Part shown: positions 6,965 through 15,414 of the stretch, one piece after another
How positions within the stretch are numbered: position 1 is the stretch's first letter
How the letters are laid out: each line of letters opens with the position of its first letter
NCBI GenBank assembly: GCA_041495205.1
Contig: JBGQCF010000030.1
Coordinates: forward strand, 1-28,948
Source of the DNA: JAHFRG01 sp041495205
GTDB taxonomy: Bacteria; Pseudomonadota; Gammaproteobacteria; Burkholderiales; JAHFRG01
Reading direction: 5' to 3'
Length of the DNA: 28,948 nt
Notes under the pieces: generated by a model
Databases searched by the model: none
Seen by the model: only the letters and a program-made list of their open reading frames with translations
What the model was told of the DNA's origin: nothing
Translations under genes and position numbers: made by a program

Positions 6965-9082
6965 ATGTCCGATGCGGAGATTTTGTTCAAGGAATTATCC
7001 GGCTACATGAAGTCGGAGGACATCGCGCAACTCGAGTCGGCCTACCACTTCAGCGAAACCGCCCATCAAGGCCAGTTCCGCAAGACTGGCGACCCGTATA
7101 TCTCCCATCCCATCGCCGTAGCCAATATCCTCGCGCAATGGCATCTTGACCCGCAGGCGCTCACCGCCGCGCTGCTGCACGACGTGATGGAGGACACGCA
7201 CGTCACCAAGGACGAAATCGGCAGGAGATTTGGCAAGCCGGTGGCGGAGCTAGTGGACGGCTTGAGCAAGCTCGACAAAATCGAGTTCCAGACCCAGGAA
7301 CAGGCACAGGCGGAAAACTTCCGCAAGATGCTCCTGGCGATGGCGCGCGATGTGCGCGTGATTTTGATCAAGCTTGCCGACCGGCTGCACAACATGCGCA
7401 CTCTCAACGTGATGCACGCAGAGCAGCGCCGTCGCATCGCGCGCGAAACCATGGAGATCTATGCGCCGATTGCCAACCGCCTGGGCCTCAATACCATTTA
7501 TCAGGAATTGCAGGACCTTGCCTTCCGCTATCTCTATCCCATCCGCTACCGGGTGCTCAGCAAGGCGATCAAGGCGGCGCGGGGAAACCGCCGCGAAGTG
7601 GTCGGCAAGATTCTGGATTCCATCAACCAGTGCCTGCAGAAAGCGGGGATTGAAGCTCAGATCACCGGGCGCGAAAAGCACCTCTACAGCATTTACAAGA
7701 AAATGCTGGAAAAATCACTGTCTTTTTCGGAAGTGCTCGATGTCTACGGTTTCCGCATCACGGTAAAAGACGTTGCGGCCTGCTATCTGGCCTTAGGCGC
7801 GCTGCACGGCTTGTACAAACCGATTCCAGGCAAGTTCAAGGACTATATCGCGATCCCCAAGGCCAATGGCTACCAATCGCTGCACTCCACGCTGTTCGGC
7901 CCGTTCAGCACGCCCATCGAGGTGCAGATCCGGACGCTGGACATGAACCGCATCGCCGAGGCCGGGGTAGCGTCGCACTGGCTTTATAAAAGTTCCGAGG
8001 CGTCGCTCAACGAGTTGCAGCAGAACACCCATCAATGGCTGCAAAACCTGCTGGAGATCCAATCGGAGAGCGGCGATTCGGTGGAGTTCCTGGAGCACCT
8101 CAAGGTGGACCTCTTTCCCGACGAAGTTTACGTGTTCACGCACAAAGGCCAGATCATGGCGCTGCCGCGCGGCGCCACCGCAGTGGATTTCGCGTACAGC
8201 GTGCATACCGACATCGGCAACCGCTGCATCGCGGTTAAAATAGACCACGAACTGATGCCGCTGCGCACCGAACTCAAAAGCGGCGAGCGCGTTGAAATCA
8301 TCACCGCCTCGCATGCCAAACCCAATCCTTCGTGGCTGAGTTTTGTGGTAACCGGCAAGGCGCGCTCGCATATACGGCATTTCCTCAAAACCATGCACTA
8401 CGAAGAATCGGTGCGTCTAGGTGAGCGGCTTCTGAACCAGGCGCTCACCGGGCTTAAGCCGGACAAGGTAAAAATTGACGATAGCCATTGGAACAAGCTG
8501 CTGCGCGACAGCGGCGCCAAATCCCGGGAGGAAATCCTCGCCGACATCGGCTTGGGAAAACGCCTCGCGGTGGTGGTGGCAAGACGCCTGCTGTCATTAG
8601 GCGGTCCTTTGACCAGGGAAGGCAAAAAAATCCCCGGCACCGTGACCATCCGCGGCACCGAGGGCATGGCGGTGCAATTCGCCAAGTGTTGCCGGCCGAT
8701 CCCCGGCGACCCGATTATCGGCTACATCAAGAAAGGCCAGGGGATGATAATTCACACCCACGATTGCCCGGTGATTGCCAAAATTCACGCTCCACCGGAA
8801 AAAATCCTGGATGTGGAATGGGACCCCGAAACCAGCAAGCCGTTTGACGTGAGCATCGAGTTGACGGTGGCCAACCAGCGCGGGGTTTTGGCCAAGGTTG
8901 CGGCGGAAATCGCCGAAGCCGGCTCCAACATTGACAACATCAGCATGGAAGAAGGCGAGAGCAGCGCCTATACCACCATCCATTTTACCTTGCAGGTCAC
9001 AAACCGCATGCATCTCGCCCAATTGATGAGGAGCTTGCGCAAAATTCCCGAAGTGGTGAGAATCGTCCGAGTAAAGGGCTGA
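6965..9082 (+). CDS. spoT: Bifunctional (p)ppGpp synthetase/hydrolase SpoT
   Basis: The 705-residue protein has the full RelA/SpoT layout: HD hydrolase with His72-Asp73 and the ED pair in HDVMEDT, synthetase with GKFKDYIAIPKANGYQSLH (residues 289 on), a TGS domain (DEVYVFTHKG), a conserved-cysteine region (KCCRPIPGDPIIGYI) and a C-terminal ACT domain. The intact HD motif and the FKD charge pattern (not the FDD of RelA) mark a SpoT/Rel-type enzyme able to make and break the alarmone. The frame is open further upstream into rpoZ, but ATG 6965 has GAGGA at 6953–6957 and opens at the family N-terminus. A weak 5-bp stem-loop (9128–9142) follows the gene. Confidence 0.95.
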   Translation: MSDAEILFKELSGYMKSEDIAQLESAYHFSETAHQGQFRKTGDPYISHPIAVANILAQWHLDPQALTAALLHDVMEDTHVTKDEIGRRFGKPVAELVDGLSKLDKIEFQTQEQAQAENFRKMLLAMARDVRVILIKLADRLHNMRTLNVMHAEQRRRIARETMEIYAPIANRLGLNTIYQELQDLAFRYLYPIRYRVLSKAIKAARGNRREVVGKILDSINQCLQKAGIEAQITGREKHLYSIYKKMLEKSLSFSEVLDVYGFRITVKDVAACYLALGALHGLYKPIPGKFKDYIAIPKANGYQSLHSTLFGPFSTPIEVQIRTLDMNRIAEAGVASHWLYKSSEASLNELQQNTHQWLQNLLEIQSESGDSVEFLEHLKVDLFPDEVYVFTHKGQIMALPRGATAVDFAYSVHTDIGNRCIAVKIDHELMPLRTELKSGERVEIITASHAKPNPSWLSFVVTGKARSHIRHFLKTMHYEESVRLGERLLNQALTGLKPDKVKIDDSHWNKLLRDSGAKSREEILADIGLGKRLAVVVARRLLSLGGPLTREGKKIPGTVTIRGTEGMAVQFAKCCRPIPGDPIIGYIKKGQGMIIHTHDCPVIAKIHAPPEKILDVEWDPETSKPFDVSIELTVANQRGVLAKVAAEIAEAGSNIDNISMEEGESSAYTTIHFTLQVTNRMHLAQLMRSLRKIPEVVRIVRVKG

Positions 9083-9277
9083 TATTCCCGTACTGGAAAT
9101 TGCAGGTTTTTTATTACCCATTAAGGACCGCCATAACGGCGGAGTTTGCGGCCGTAAAACCGTCTATACTGATATCAGTGGATGATACGCAGGGAGGCGG
9201 TTTGGATCATGATTGCTCACTTCGTTAATCCCTGCATTGCGTAATCTTCGATATCTACAAGGGCGTAATCAAATCAT

Positions 9278-12037
9278 ATGAAAACCGACCTCAACAAAGT
9301 GTCGCTTAAAAAATCAAAGGGCGGGCGTGCTGAAGCGGCGTTGCAAAAAACCGATACAGCACAGAGGAGCGCAGCCGGAGTTGGCGATGCCGCTCGCAAA
9401 TGGGCGGGGGTCACACGTGCCCATCTGGCGGGGATCGTCGAGTCATCGGACGACGCCATAATCAGCAAAGACCTTGAAGGCACCGTGACCAGCTGGAACA
9501 CCGGCGCAGAGCACATTTTCGGTTATTCCGCAACAGAGATGATTGGCCGGCCAGTGACCCTTTTGATTCCGCCTGAATACCCTGATGAGGAGTCACAGTG
9601 CATCGCCCGCATCAAGGGGGGCGAGCGCATCGAACACTACGAAACCTGCTGCGTTCGGAAGGACGGCCGGCGCATTGACGTATCCCTTACCGTCTTACCG
9701 ATAAAGGATGCGACGGGAAATATAATCGGTGCTTCGAAAATTGCGCGTGACATCACCGAGCGCAAGCGGGCGGATGAGGAAATACGCCGTAGCCGGCAAG
9801 AACTGGTCGATTTTATCGAGAACGCAACAATTGGCATGCACTGGATAAATCAGGACGGAATCATTCAGTGGGCGAACCAGACGGTAATGACCATGCTCGG
9901 ATACACGCCCGACGAGTATATTGGACACCATATCACCGAGTTCAGCGCTGATATTGACGTAATCAACAACTGTCTCCACCGGCTGAAACGGAATGAAACA
10001 CTGCACGACTACGAAGCCAGGCTTCGGTGTAAGGACGGCTCTTTTCGGTATGTGCTGATAGACTCAAACGTGCTGTGGGTAGACGGCCATTTCATCCACA
10101 CCAGATGCTTTATCCGCGACATCACCGAGAGCAAGAAAGCAGAACAGAAATTCAAGGGGCTGCTCGAGTCCGCACCCGACGCGATGGTCATCGTCAATCG
10201 CGAGGGACAGATTGTTCTAGTCAACTCGCAAACGGAGAAGCTGTTCGGCTACATGCGGGAGAAGCTTGTCGGGCAAAGAGTCGAGATGCTGATCCCCCAA
10301 CGCTACCGTGATAAACATCCCGCGCATCGAAACGGGTTTTTCGCAGATCCAAGAGTTCGCCCGATAGGCGTCGGCCTCGAGCTCTATGGTCAGCGAAAAG
10401 ACGGTTCCGAGTTTCCGATAGAAATTAGCCTGAGCCCGCTGGAAACTGAGGAAGGAACTCTGGTCTCGAGCGCCATCCGCGACGTGACCGAGCGCAAGCG
10501 GGCGGAAGCGCTGCTGGCTGGAGAAAAAAGCTTGCTCGAATCGATAGCGTCAGGCACACCGCTCGCCGCAGTCCTCGAAGCGGTCACGCGAACTGTCGAG
10601 ACGCTCTCCAGCGGCATGCTTTGTTCCATCCTGTTGCTCAATGCGGATGGCGTGCACCTGCGGCACGGTGCGGCGCTCAGCCTGCCGGATGACTACATTC
10701 GCGCCATCGACGGCATGGCGATCGGGCCGAACGTCGGCTCGTGCGGAACCGCGACGTACCGCAACCAGCAAGTGATCGTCAGCGATATCGCCACCGACCC
10801 GCTGTGGACCGATTACCGCGCGCTCGCATTGCGACACGGACTGCGCGCCTGCTGGTCCACGCCGATCCGGTCGGACGACGGCCGGGTGCTCGGTACCTTC
10901 GCGCTGTATTACCGCGAACCGCGCACTCCCAATGCGGCCGATTTCGAATTGATCGAACGCATGACACATCTAACGAGCATCGCCATCGAGCGCAAGCGGG
11001 CGGATGAGGAAATACGCCGTAGCCGGCAAGAACTGGTCGATTTTATCGAGAACGCAACAATTGGCATGCACTGGGTGAGTCTGGACGGAACCATTCTTTG
11101 GGCGAATCAGACGGAAATGATCATGCTCGGATACACGCCCGACGAGTATATTGGACACAATATTACCGAGTTCCACACTGATATAGACATAATCAACGAC
11201 ATTCTTCAGCGGCTGAAACGGAATGAGACACTGCACGACTACGAAGCCACGCTTCGGTGCAAGGACGGCTCATTTCGGTATGTGCGGATAGACTCCAATG
11301 CACTGTGGGAAGACGGCCGTTTCATCCACTCGCAATGCTTTACCCGCGACATCACCGAGCGCAAACTGGCGGAGCGGGCACTGCAGGATAGTGAACAACA
11401 GCTGCGCTCTGCGCTCGTAGAACGGGAGCAGCTGTCCCGGGACCTGCACGATGGCATCGTGCAGGAAATCTACGCCATCGGCCTTGGCCTGGAAGAAGCG
11501 CAACGGCTCGCCGCAGAGCACGCGATTGGGGCGGAGAGGAAAATTTCGGATGCGATCGCGGGTCTGAACGAAGTAATCAGGGAGGTGCGCAAACATATCA
11601 TCGGATCGGTGCCGCAGCTTTTGACCGGGCCACAATTCCGTGCCGAGCTGACCGCGCTCGCCAAGACGATGCGAAATGCGCACTCGCTGCGGTTCCGGTT
11701 CGAAATTGACGCGATGGCGGTATCGCGTTTGTCAGACGACGCAGCGCCCCACGTACTGAACATCACGCGCGAAGCGATTGGCAACAGCCTGCGCCATTCC
11801 GAAGGCCGCAGCGGATTGGTGTCGCTGCAGCCTCATCACGACGGAGTACGTCTTATCGTGGAAGATGACGGGGCCGGGTTTGACCTCCAGGAGGCCCACG
11901 TACGCGGCCAGGGACTGCGAAACATCGAGGCGCGCGCAAACCAGCTAGCGGCAAAGCTCGATATCCATTCCGAAACCGGGCACGGCACGCGGATCGTGCT
12001 GGATATCCCTGCGGAGCATACCGATGCCTCCCCCTGA
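9278..12037 (+). CDS. Soluble PAS–PAS–PAS–GAF–PAS histidine kinase, NarL type
   Basis: The 919-residue kinase has PAS1 (about 50–160), PAS2 (161–284), PAS3 (292–410), GAF (414–570) and PAS4 (571–694). These are followed by a HisKA_3 dimerisation domain with RDLHDGIVQ, the phosphoacceptor being His724, and a HATPase domain with an N-box (REAIGNSLRHS), DDGAGFD and a GQGLRNIEARA segment. No membrane helix is seen, so it senses a cytosolic signal. The GAF has a GSCGTATYRN core; the ligand cannot be told from sequence. PAS2 and PAS4 are 82% identical (102 of 124 residues, counted by hand), a recent internal duplication. The last 14 bases overlap the response regulator, its probable partner. The Shine-Dalgarno is weak, and a TATACT at 9165–9170 might be a -10 site. 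Confidence 0.92.
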   Translation: MKTDLNKVSLKKSKGGRAEAALQKTDTAQRSAAGVGDAARKWAGVTRAHLAGIVESSDDAIISKDLEGTVTSWNTGAEHIFGYSATEMIGRPVTLLIPPEYPDEESQCIARIKGGERIEHYETCCVRKDGRRIDVSLTVLPIKDATGNIIGASKIARDITERKRADEEIRRSRQELVDFIENATIGMHWINQDGIIQWANQTVMTMLGYTPDEYIGHHITEFSADIDVINNCLHRLKRNETLHDYEARLRCKDGSFRYVLIDSNVLWVDGHFIHTRCFIRDITESKKAEQKFKGLLESAPDAMVIVNREGQIVLVNSQTEKLFGYMREKLVGQRVEMLIPQRYRDKHPAHRNGFFADPRVRPIGVGLELYGQRKDGSEFPIEISLSPLETEEGTLVSSAIRDVTERKRAEALLAGEKSLLESIASGTPLAAVLEAVTRTVETLSSGMLCSILLLNADGVHLRHGAALSLPDDYIRAIDGMAIGPNVGSCGTATYRNQQVIVSDIATDPLWTDYRALALRHGLRACWSTPIRSDDGRVLGTFALYYREPRTPNAADFELIERMTHLTSIAIERKRADEEIRRSRQELVDFIENATIGMHWVSLDGTILWANQTEMIMLGYTPDEYIGHNITEFHTDIDIINDILQRLKRNETLHDYEATLRCKDGSFRYVRIDSNALWEDGRFIHSQCFTRDITERKLAERALQDSEQQLRSALVEREQLSRDLHDGIVQEIYAIGLGLEEAQRLAAEHAIGAERKISDAIAGLNEVIREVRKHIIGSVPQLLTGPQFRAELTALAKTMRNAHSLRFRFEIDAMAVSRLSDDAAPHVLNITREAIGNSLRHSEGRSGLVSLQPHHDGVRLIVEDDGAGFDLQEAHVRGQGLRNIEARANQLAAKLDIHSETGHGTRIVLDIPAEHTDASP
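9757..10129 (+). repeat. Direct repeat within kinase gene, copy A (PAS2)
   Basis: This 373-base segment encodes PAS2 and its leading coiled linker. It aligns without gaps to 10987–11359 at a constant offset of 1230 bases. The first 88 bases (9757–9844) are identical in the two copies; the rest has scattered differences, many of them changing residues. It marks a duplication of a sensor module in one gene. Confidence 0.93.
10987..11359 (+). repeat. Direct repeat within kinase gene, copy B (PAS4)
   Basis: This is the second copy of the PAS module found at 9757–10129, placed after the GAF domain and directly before the transmitter. It is in frame with the first copy (1230 bases, 410 codons apart). 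The linker preceding the PAS core (ERKRADEEIRRSRQELVDF) is the same in both copies, so signals may enter the coiled coil from two near-equivalent sensors. Confidence 0.93.
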
Positions 12038-12686
12038 AACCTCATCAACCTCGTCCATACATCTGTTGCTGGTGGATGATCACGAGATCGTGCGCATGGG
12101 TCTGCGCGAGCTGTTCAACCGGTCGGAGGGCATTGAGGTTGTCGGCGAGGCCGGGAGCGTGGCCGGCGCAGTAGCGGAAGCGACGCGTCTGAAACCCGAT
12201 GTCATTCTGATGGACGTGCGTCTTCCCGACGGCAGCGGCGTTGAAGCATGCCGGGAAATTCTCGCCGCGTGTCCCGAGACGCGTGTGCTGTTTTTAACAT
12301 CGTACCAGGATGATGAAGCCATACTTGCCGCTGTATTCGCGGGTGCGGACGGGTTCTTGCAGAAGGAGATCGGCGGAGAATCCCTGGTACGCGCAGTCAA
12401 AGAGGTGGTGTCGGGCAAGTCGATCCTTGATCCGGCGGCAATCCGCGTCATCATTGAACAGATGCGCAAATTGTCTGCGCCGGATGCAGCGCATGACCCC
12501 CTGTCGCCTCAGGAACAGCGTGTGCTCGCGCTGGTGGCGCAAGGCAAAACCAACAAGGAAATCGCCGCTATTCTCAGCCTCAGCGACAAGACCGTCAAAA
12601 ATTATCTCAGCAATACCTTCCAGAAACTGCGCGTCAGCCGCCGCTCGCAGGCGGCGGTGATTTTTTCTCGCCGTTCCAGCCGCTAG
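12024..12686 (+). CDS. LuxR/NarL-family response regulator
   Basis: The 220-residue regulator has a receiver domain with the acidic pair Asp18-Asp19, phosphoacceptor Asp64 (ILMDVRLPDG), a conserved Thr/Ser in FLTSYQ and Lys in FLQKEI. A short linker leads to a LuxR helix-turn-helix (LSPQEQRVLALVAQGKTNKEIA, then LSDKTVKNYLS). It most resembles DevR/NarL-type transcription factors. The start overlaps the kinase gene by 14 bases in another frame, so the two should be translated together as a two-component pair. Its target promoters are unknown. The coding sequence is followed by a perfect stem-loop. Confidence 0.93.
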   Translation: MPPPETSSTSSIHLLLVDDHEIVRMGLRELFNRSEGIEVVGEAGSVAGAVAEATRLKPDVILMDVRLPDGSGVEACREILAACPETRVLFLTSYQDDEAILAAVFAGADGFLQKEIGGESLVRAVKEVVSGKSILDPAAIRVIIEQMRKLSAPDAAHDPLSPQEQRVLALVAQGKTNKEIAAILSLSDKTVKNYLSNTFQKLRVSRRSQAAVIFSRRSSR

Positions 12687-12703
12687 AGCCATTCGGCCCT
12701 AGC

Positions 12704-12731
12704 CACACGGCTTTAAGCATCAAGCCGTGTG
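12704..12731 (+). terminator. Perfect 10-bp stem-loop after the response regulator
   Basis: CACACGGCTT (12704–12713) and AAGCCGTGTG (12722–12731) pair perfectly around an 8-base loop, 17 bases past the stop codon. The position suits a terminator, but no T-run follows, so it may instead be a transcript-end stabiliser or a binding site. Confidence 0.5.
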
Positions 12732-13428
12732 TACCTGATCAATTAATAAAAAGCCAGCGAGCAAATGTTCTTGCTTTATTGATAAATGCGAAGTAATAAT
12801 AAACTTTAAGGTGTACATTTACGTTTATGATTTGAAACTCAAACAGATCGCGAGGCGATACTCAAGACCTAATGGGGACAGACTTCAATAGATAGTCCCT
12901 TGAAATGTACGATTCAGCACGCGCTCAAGCGGCGTTGCAAAAAACCGATACGGCGCGGAGGAGAACGGAAATGGCGACCAAACCTTTTGTTGCAGCCAGA
13001 GTTGGCGATGCCGCGAGCGCGGGTAATCTCATCGCCAACATCCTGCAAGCATCCACCGAATACTCCATCACCGGCAAGAACCTGGACGGTACCGCCCTGC
13101 TTTGGAACGAGAGCGTCCGTTGTCCCCTACGTCTACGAGCCGTAGGAAGTAGTGGGGAAAGCCAACCCCGCACATTCCGCACGTACCCAAGGATGCGCAG
13201 GGGGCCAAGCCGCGCGGTTGGACTATTCTCCAACCATCTCCGTAGGCAGCGCGCGACAAAAGGAGGCGCCCACGTATCCCATCTTTTCAAAACGCTGGCG
13301 AAAACCGCATCCAGGGCGTCGTTCGACGCCGCAGAGAATAAGTATGCTGTCCCCTGACTTCTCGGAGCCGGGGTTTTCCCGCGAGCAATGCACACGCGAC
13401 TGATGCTGAAATTATCTTTGCGTATCTT
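12732..13428. other. Gap without intact gene: AT-rich leader plus decayed kinase remnant
   Basis: The first 170 bases are AT-rich, unlike the coding DNA around them, and could hold a promoter; TTGCTT and TAATAA spaced by 17 bases (near 12772–12801) are a weak candidate pair. From about 12905 to 13200 lies a broken PAS-kinase fragment (separate entry). From about 13200 to 13428 I see no protein homology. A short self-complementary GCGTCG/CGACGC hairpin occurs near 13317–13330, and the inverted 8-mers GGGGACAG (12874–12881) and CTGTCCCC (13347–13354) bracket the remnant. The promoter of the chemosensory operon is probably in this gap, but I cannot place it. Confidence 0.6.
12905..13200 (+). pseudogene. 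Decayed N-terminus of a PAS-domain kinase
   Basis: An open frame from 12905 matches the N-terminus of the upstream kinase: AALQKTDTA followed by VGDAA, with about 40 bases almost identical in DNA (12923–12963 versus 9329–9367) and a second matching block of 20 (12995–13014 versus 9374–9393). It then reads a PAS start, NLDGTALLWNESV. After about 13115 the homology moves to another frame (a +1 shift), YVYEP, and hits TAG at 13143–13145 where related PAS domains have Glu; the same frame goes on with EVVGKAN. Both a frameshift and a nonsense change are needed to read it, so I call it a pseudogene. No transmitter domain follows. Confidence 0.72.
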
Positions 13429-13887
13429 ATGGAAACTACGAGTCCACTCGTCGTCTTGACACTCGATGAACAGCGCTACGCGCTGCCCCTCTCCGCCGTA
13501 GAAAGAGTGGTTCGCACAGTTGAAGTAACTCCCTTGCCAAATGCTCCGGATATTATCGCCGGCGTAGTCAACGTCCAGGGACAAATTATTCCTGTTGCGG
13601 ATATCCGCAAGCGGTTCCGCTTGCCCGCACGGGAAATAACTCTGAGTGACCAGCTTATCATTGCTCACACATCAAGGCGGCCTGTTACGCTTGTAGTCGA
13701 CGCGGTGATCGGCGTCGTTGAATGTGCCGAGCAGGATATAACTGCGGCCGAGGCGATTGTTCCGGGTACGGAATATGTGAAAGGCGTGGCAAAGCTTAAA
13801 GACGGCATGATTCTGATCCACGATCTCAACAGCTTTCTTTCCCTGGAAGAGGCGCAATCCTTGGAAGATGCCATGGAGAATGCCTGA
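13429..13887 (+). CDS. cheW: CheW-like coupling protein (first, WspB-like position)
   Basis: This 152-residue protein is a single CheW domain. It has YALPLSAVERVVRTVEVTPLPNAPDIIAGVVNVQGQIIPVADIRKRF, with the conserved GVVNVQG and PVADIR segments, and a second half with LVVDAVIGVVE. CheW joins the chemoreceptor tip to CheA in the signalling array. It is the first gene of the six-gene chemosensory operon; cheR begins 9 bases after its stop. The ATG at 13429 is the first possible start, and no clear Shine-Dalgarno sequence precedes it. Having two cheW genes in one operon is a feature shared with Wsp. Confidence 0.92.
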   Translation: METTSPLVVLTLDEQRYALPLSAVERVVRTVEVTPLPNAPDIIAGVVNVQGQIIPVADIRKRFRLPAREITLSDQLIIAHTSRRPVTLVVDAVIGVVECAEQDITAAEAIVPGTEYVKGVAKLKDGMILIHDLNSFLSLEEAQSLEDAMENA

Positions 13888-13896
13888 GGACAGGAA

Positions 13897-15414
13897 ATGG
13901 GCCAAACTCTTCCCAATCCGTTACTCGCCCAATTCAGCGAATTTCTCGCTGCCCGCATAGGCTTGCACTTCCCGAGAGAGCGCTGGCCGGATCTGGAGCG
14001 CGCAATTGAGTCAGCCAGCGGCGAGTTCGATTTCGCGGACACTAAGTCGTGCGTCCAATGGCTTCTATCGTCAGCGCTAACCAGGCGCGAGACGGAGATT
14101 CTCGCAAGCCATCTTACCGTTGGTGAAACTTATTTCTTCCGTGAGAAGAACAGCTTTGACGGTCTCGAACAATACATTCTCCCGGAATTAATTCGCTCCC
14201 GTCGCGGAACCGAGCGGCGGCTGAGAATCTGGAGCGCAGGCTGCTGCACCGGCGAAGAGCCTTATTCCATCGCCATCCTGCTTGGAAAGATGATTCCCGA
14301 TTTGAAGGAGTGGAACATTACGATTTTGGCGACGGATATCAACCCTCGTTTTCTGCGCAAAGCGACGCAAGGCGTGTACAAGGAATGGTCGTTTCGCGAT
14401 ACCGCTCCGGGATTGAAAGAGCGATATTTCAAAAAGACCAAGGACGGGAAGTATGAGGTCCCCGCTCATGTCAAGGAGATGGTTACGTTTTCTTATCTCA
14501 ATCTGGCGGACGATGTTTATCCATCTCTGGAAAACAACACCAATGCGATGGATATTATTTTTTGCCGCAACGTGCTGATGTATTTCGAACCCCAGCGCGC
14601 AAAAAGAGTCGCGCAGAATCTTTATCGCGCCTTGATGGAGGGGGGATGGCTGATTGTCAGCCCGACTGAAACCTCTCATGTCCTTTTTTCGCAGTTTGTG
14701 ACCGCCAATTTCCCCGGGGCGATCCTCTATAAAAAAGACAGCAATCCGGTGAGGATAGGGCAAACGGTGGAAATGCCCTCGGTTAGACCAGTTGAGGAGC
14801 CGGTGGCGCCGCTGCAGCCAGTCTTCGAGTCCGTTCCGGAGCCGGAAGCTATCCAGAAGATAAATAGAGAATTCCACCAATTAGAAGCTGAGGAACAAAA
14901 GACGCCAGCCCCGCAAACCCCCTATGAGGAAGCGGAGACGCTGTATGAACAAGGTCGGTATTCGGACGCCGCCGGGAAAATCAGGATGTGGTTGTCACTG
15001 GGCCAAAGTGACGCCAAGGCGATGGGGCTTTTGGCGCGGATTTATGCCAACCAAGGTTGTCTCGGCGATGCGCTGGAGTGGTGTAAAAAAGCGGTCGCGG
15101 CCGACAAGTTGAATCCGGGATGGTGTTATCTACTCGCGACCATACTTCAGGAGCAAGGTAAGGTTGAAGAAGCCGTCACGATACTGAGGCGTGCCCTTTA
15201 TCTCGATCAGAATTTTGTGCTGGCACATTTTGCCTTGGGAAATCTGACCCGGCGGCAAGGCAAGCTTAAAGAATCACAACGGCATTTTGATAATGCGCTG
15301 TCCCTATTAAGCGCGGTCCGGCAGGAAAATATATTGCCGGAGTCCGAAGGCATTACCGCCGGAAGGCTCATCGAGATCATCCGATCCACGATTTCGAGCG
15401 AGGCACTGGTATGA
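13897..15414 (+). CDS. cheR: CheR methyltransferase with C-terminal TPR repeats (WspC-like)
   Basis: The 505-residue protein methylates glutamates of the chemoreceptor using SAM. The N-terminal half is CheR: an all-alpha start, LTVGETYFFRE, then the SAM loop IWSAGCCTGEEPYSIA (around residue 115), ITILATDINPRFL, and IIFCRNVLMYF. A Pro/Glu-rich linker (about 285–345) leads to three or so TPR units (about 345–480; AETLYEQGRYSDAAG, AMGLLARIYANQG, CYLLATILQEQGKVEEA, AHFALGNLTRRQGKL). CheR with C-terminal TPRs is typical of WspC and FrzF-like systems, not of flagellar CheR. AGGACAGGAA precedes the ATG. The TGA overlaps the next ATG (ATGA). Confidence 0.94.
   Translation: MGQTLPNPLLAQFSEFLAARIGLHFPRERWPDLERAIESASGEFDFADTKSCVQWLLSSALTRRETEILASHLTVGETYFFREKNSFDGLEQYILPELIRSRRGTERRLRIWSAGCCTGEEPYSIAILLGKMIPDLKEWNITILATDINPRFLRKATQGVYKEWSFRDTAPGLKERYFKKTKDGKYEVPAHVKEMVTFSYLNLADDVYPSLENNTNAMDIIFCRNVLMYFEPQRAKRVAQNLYRALMEGGWLIVSPTETSHVLFSQFVTANFPGAILYKKDSNPVRIGQTVEMPSVRPVEEPVAPLQPVFESVPEPEAIQKINREFHQLEAEEQKTPAPQTPYEEAETLYEQGRYSDAAGKIRMWLSLGQSDAKAMGLLARIYANQGCLGDALEWCKKAVAADKLNPGWCYLLATILQEQGKVEEAVTILRRALYLDQNFVLAHFALGNLTRRQGKLKESQRHFDNALSLLSAVRQENILPESEGITAGRLIEIIRSTISSEALV

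Noticed and set aside
9128..9142. CCGCC/GGCGG stem after spoT as a terminator
   Set aside because: Only five pairs and no T-run; too weak to call as a feature.
12925..13668. A 247-residue minus-strand frame across the gap and the start of cheW
   Set aside because: It runs through the decayed kinase fragment and 240 bases of a clear CheW gene; no family match.
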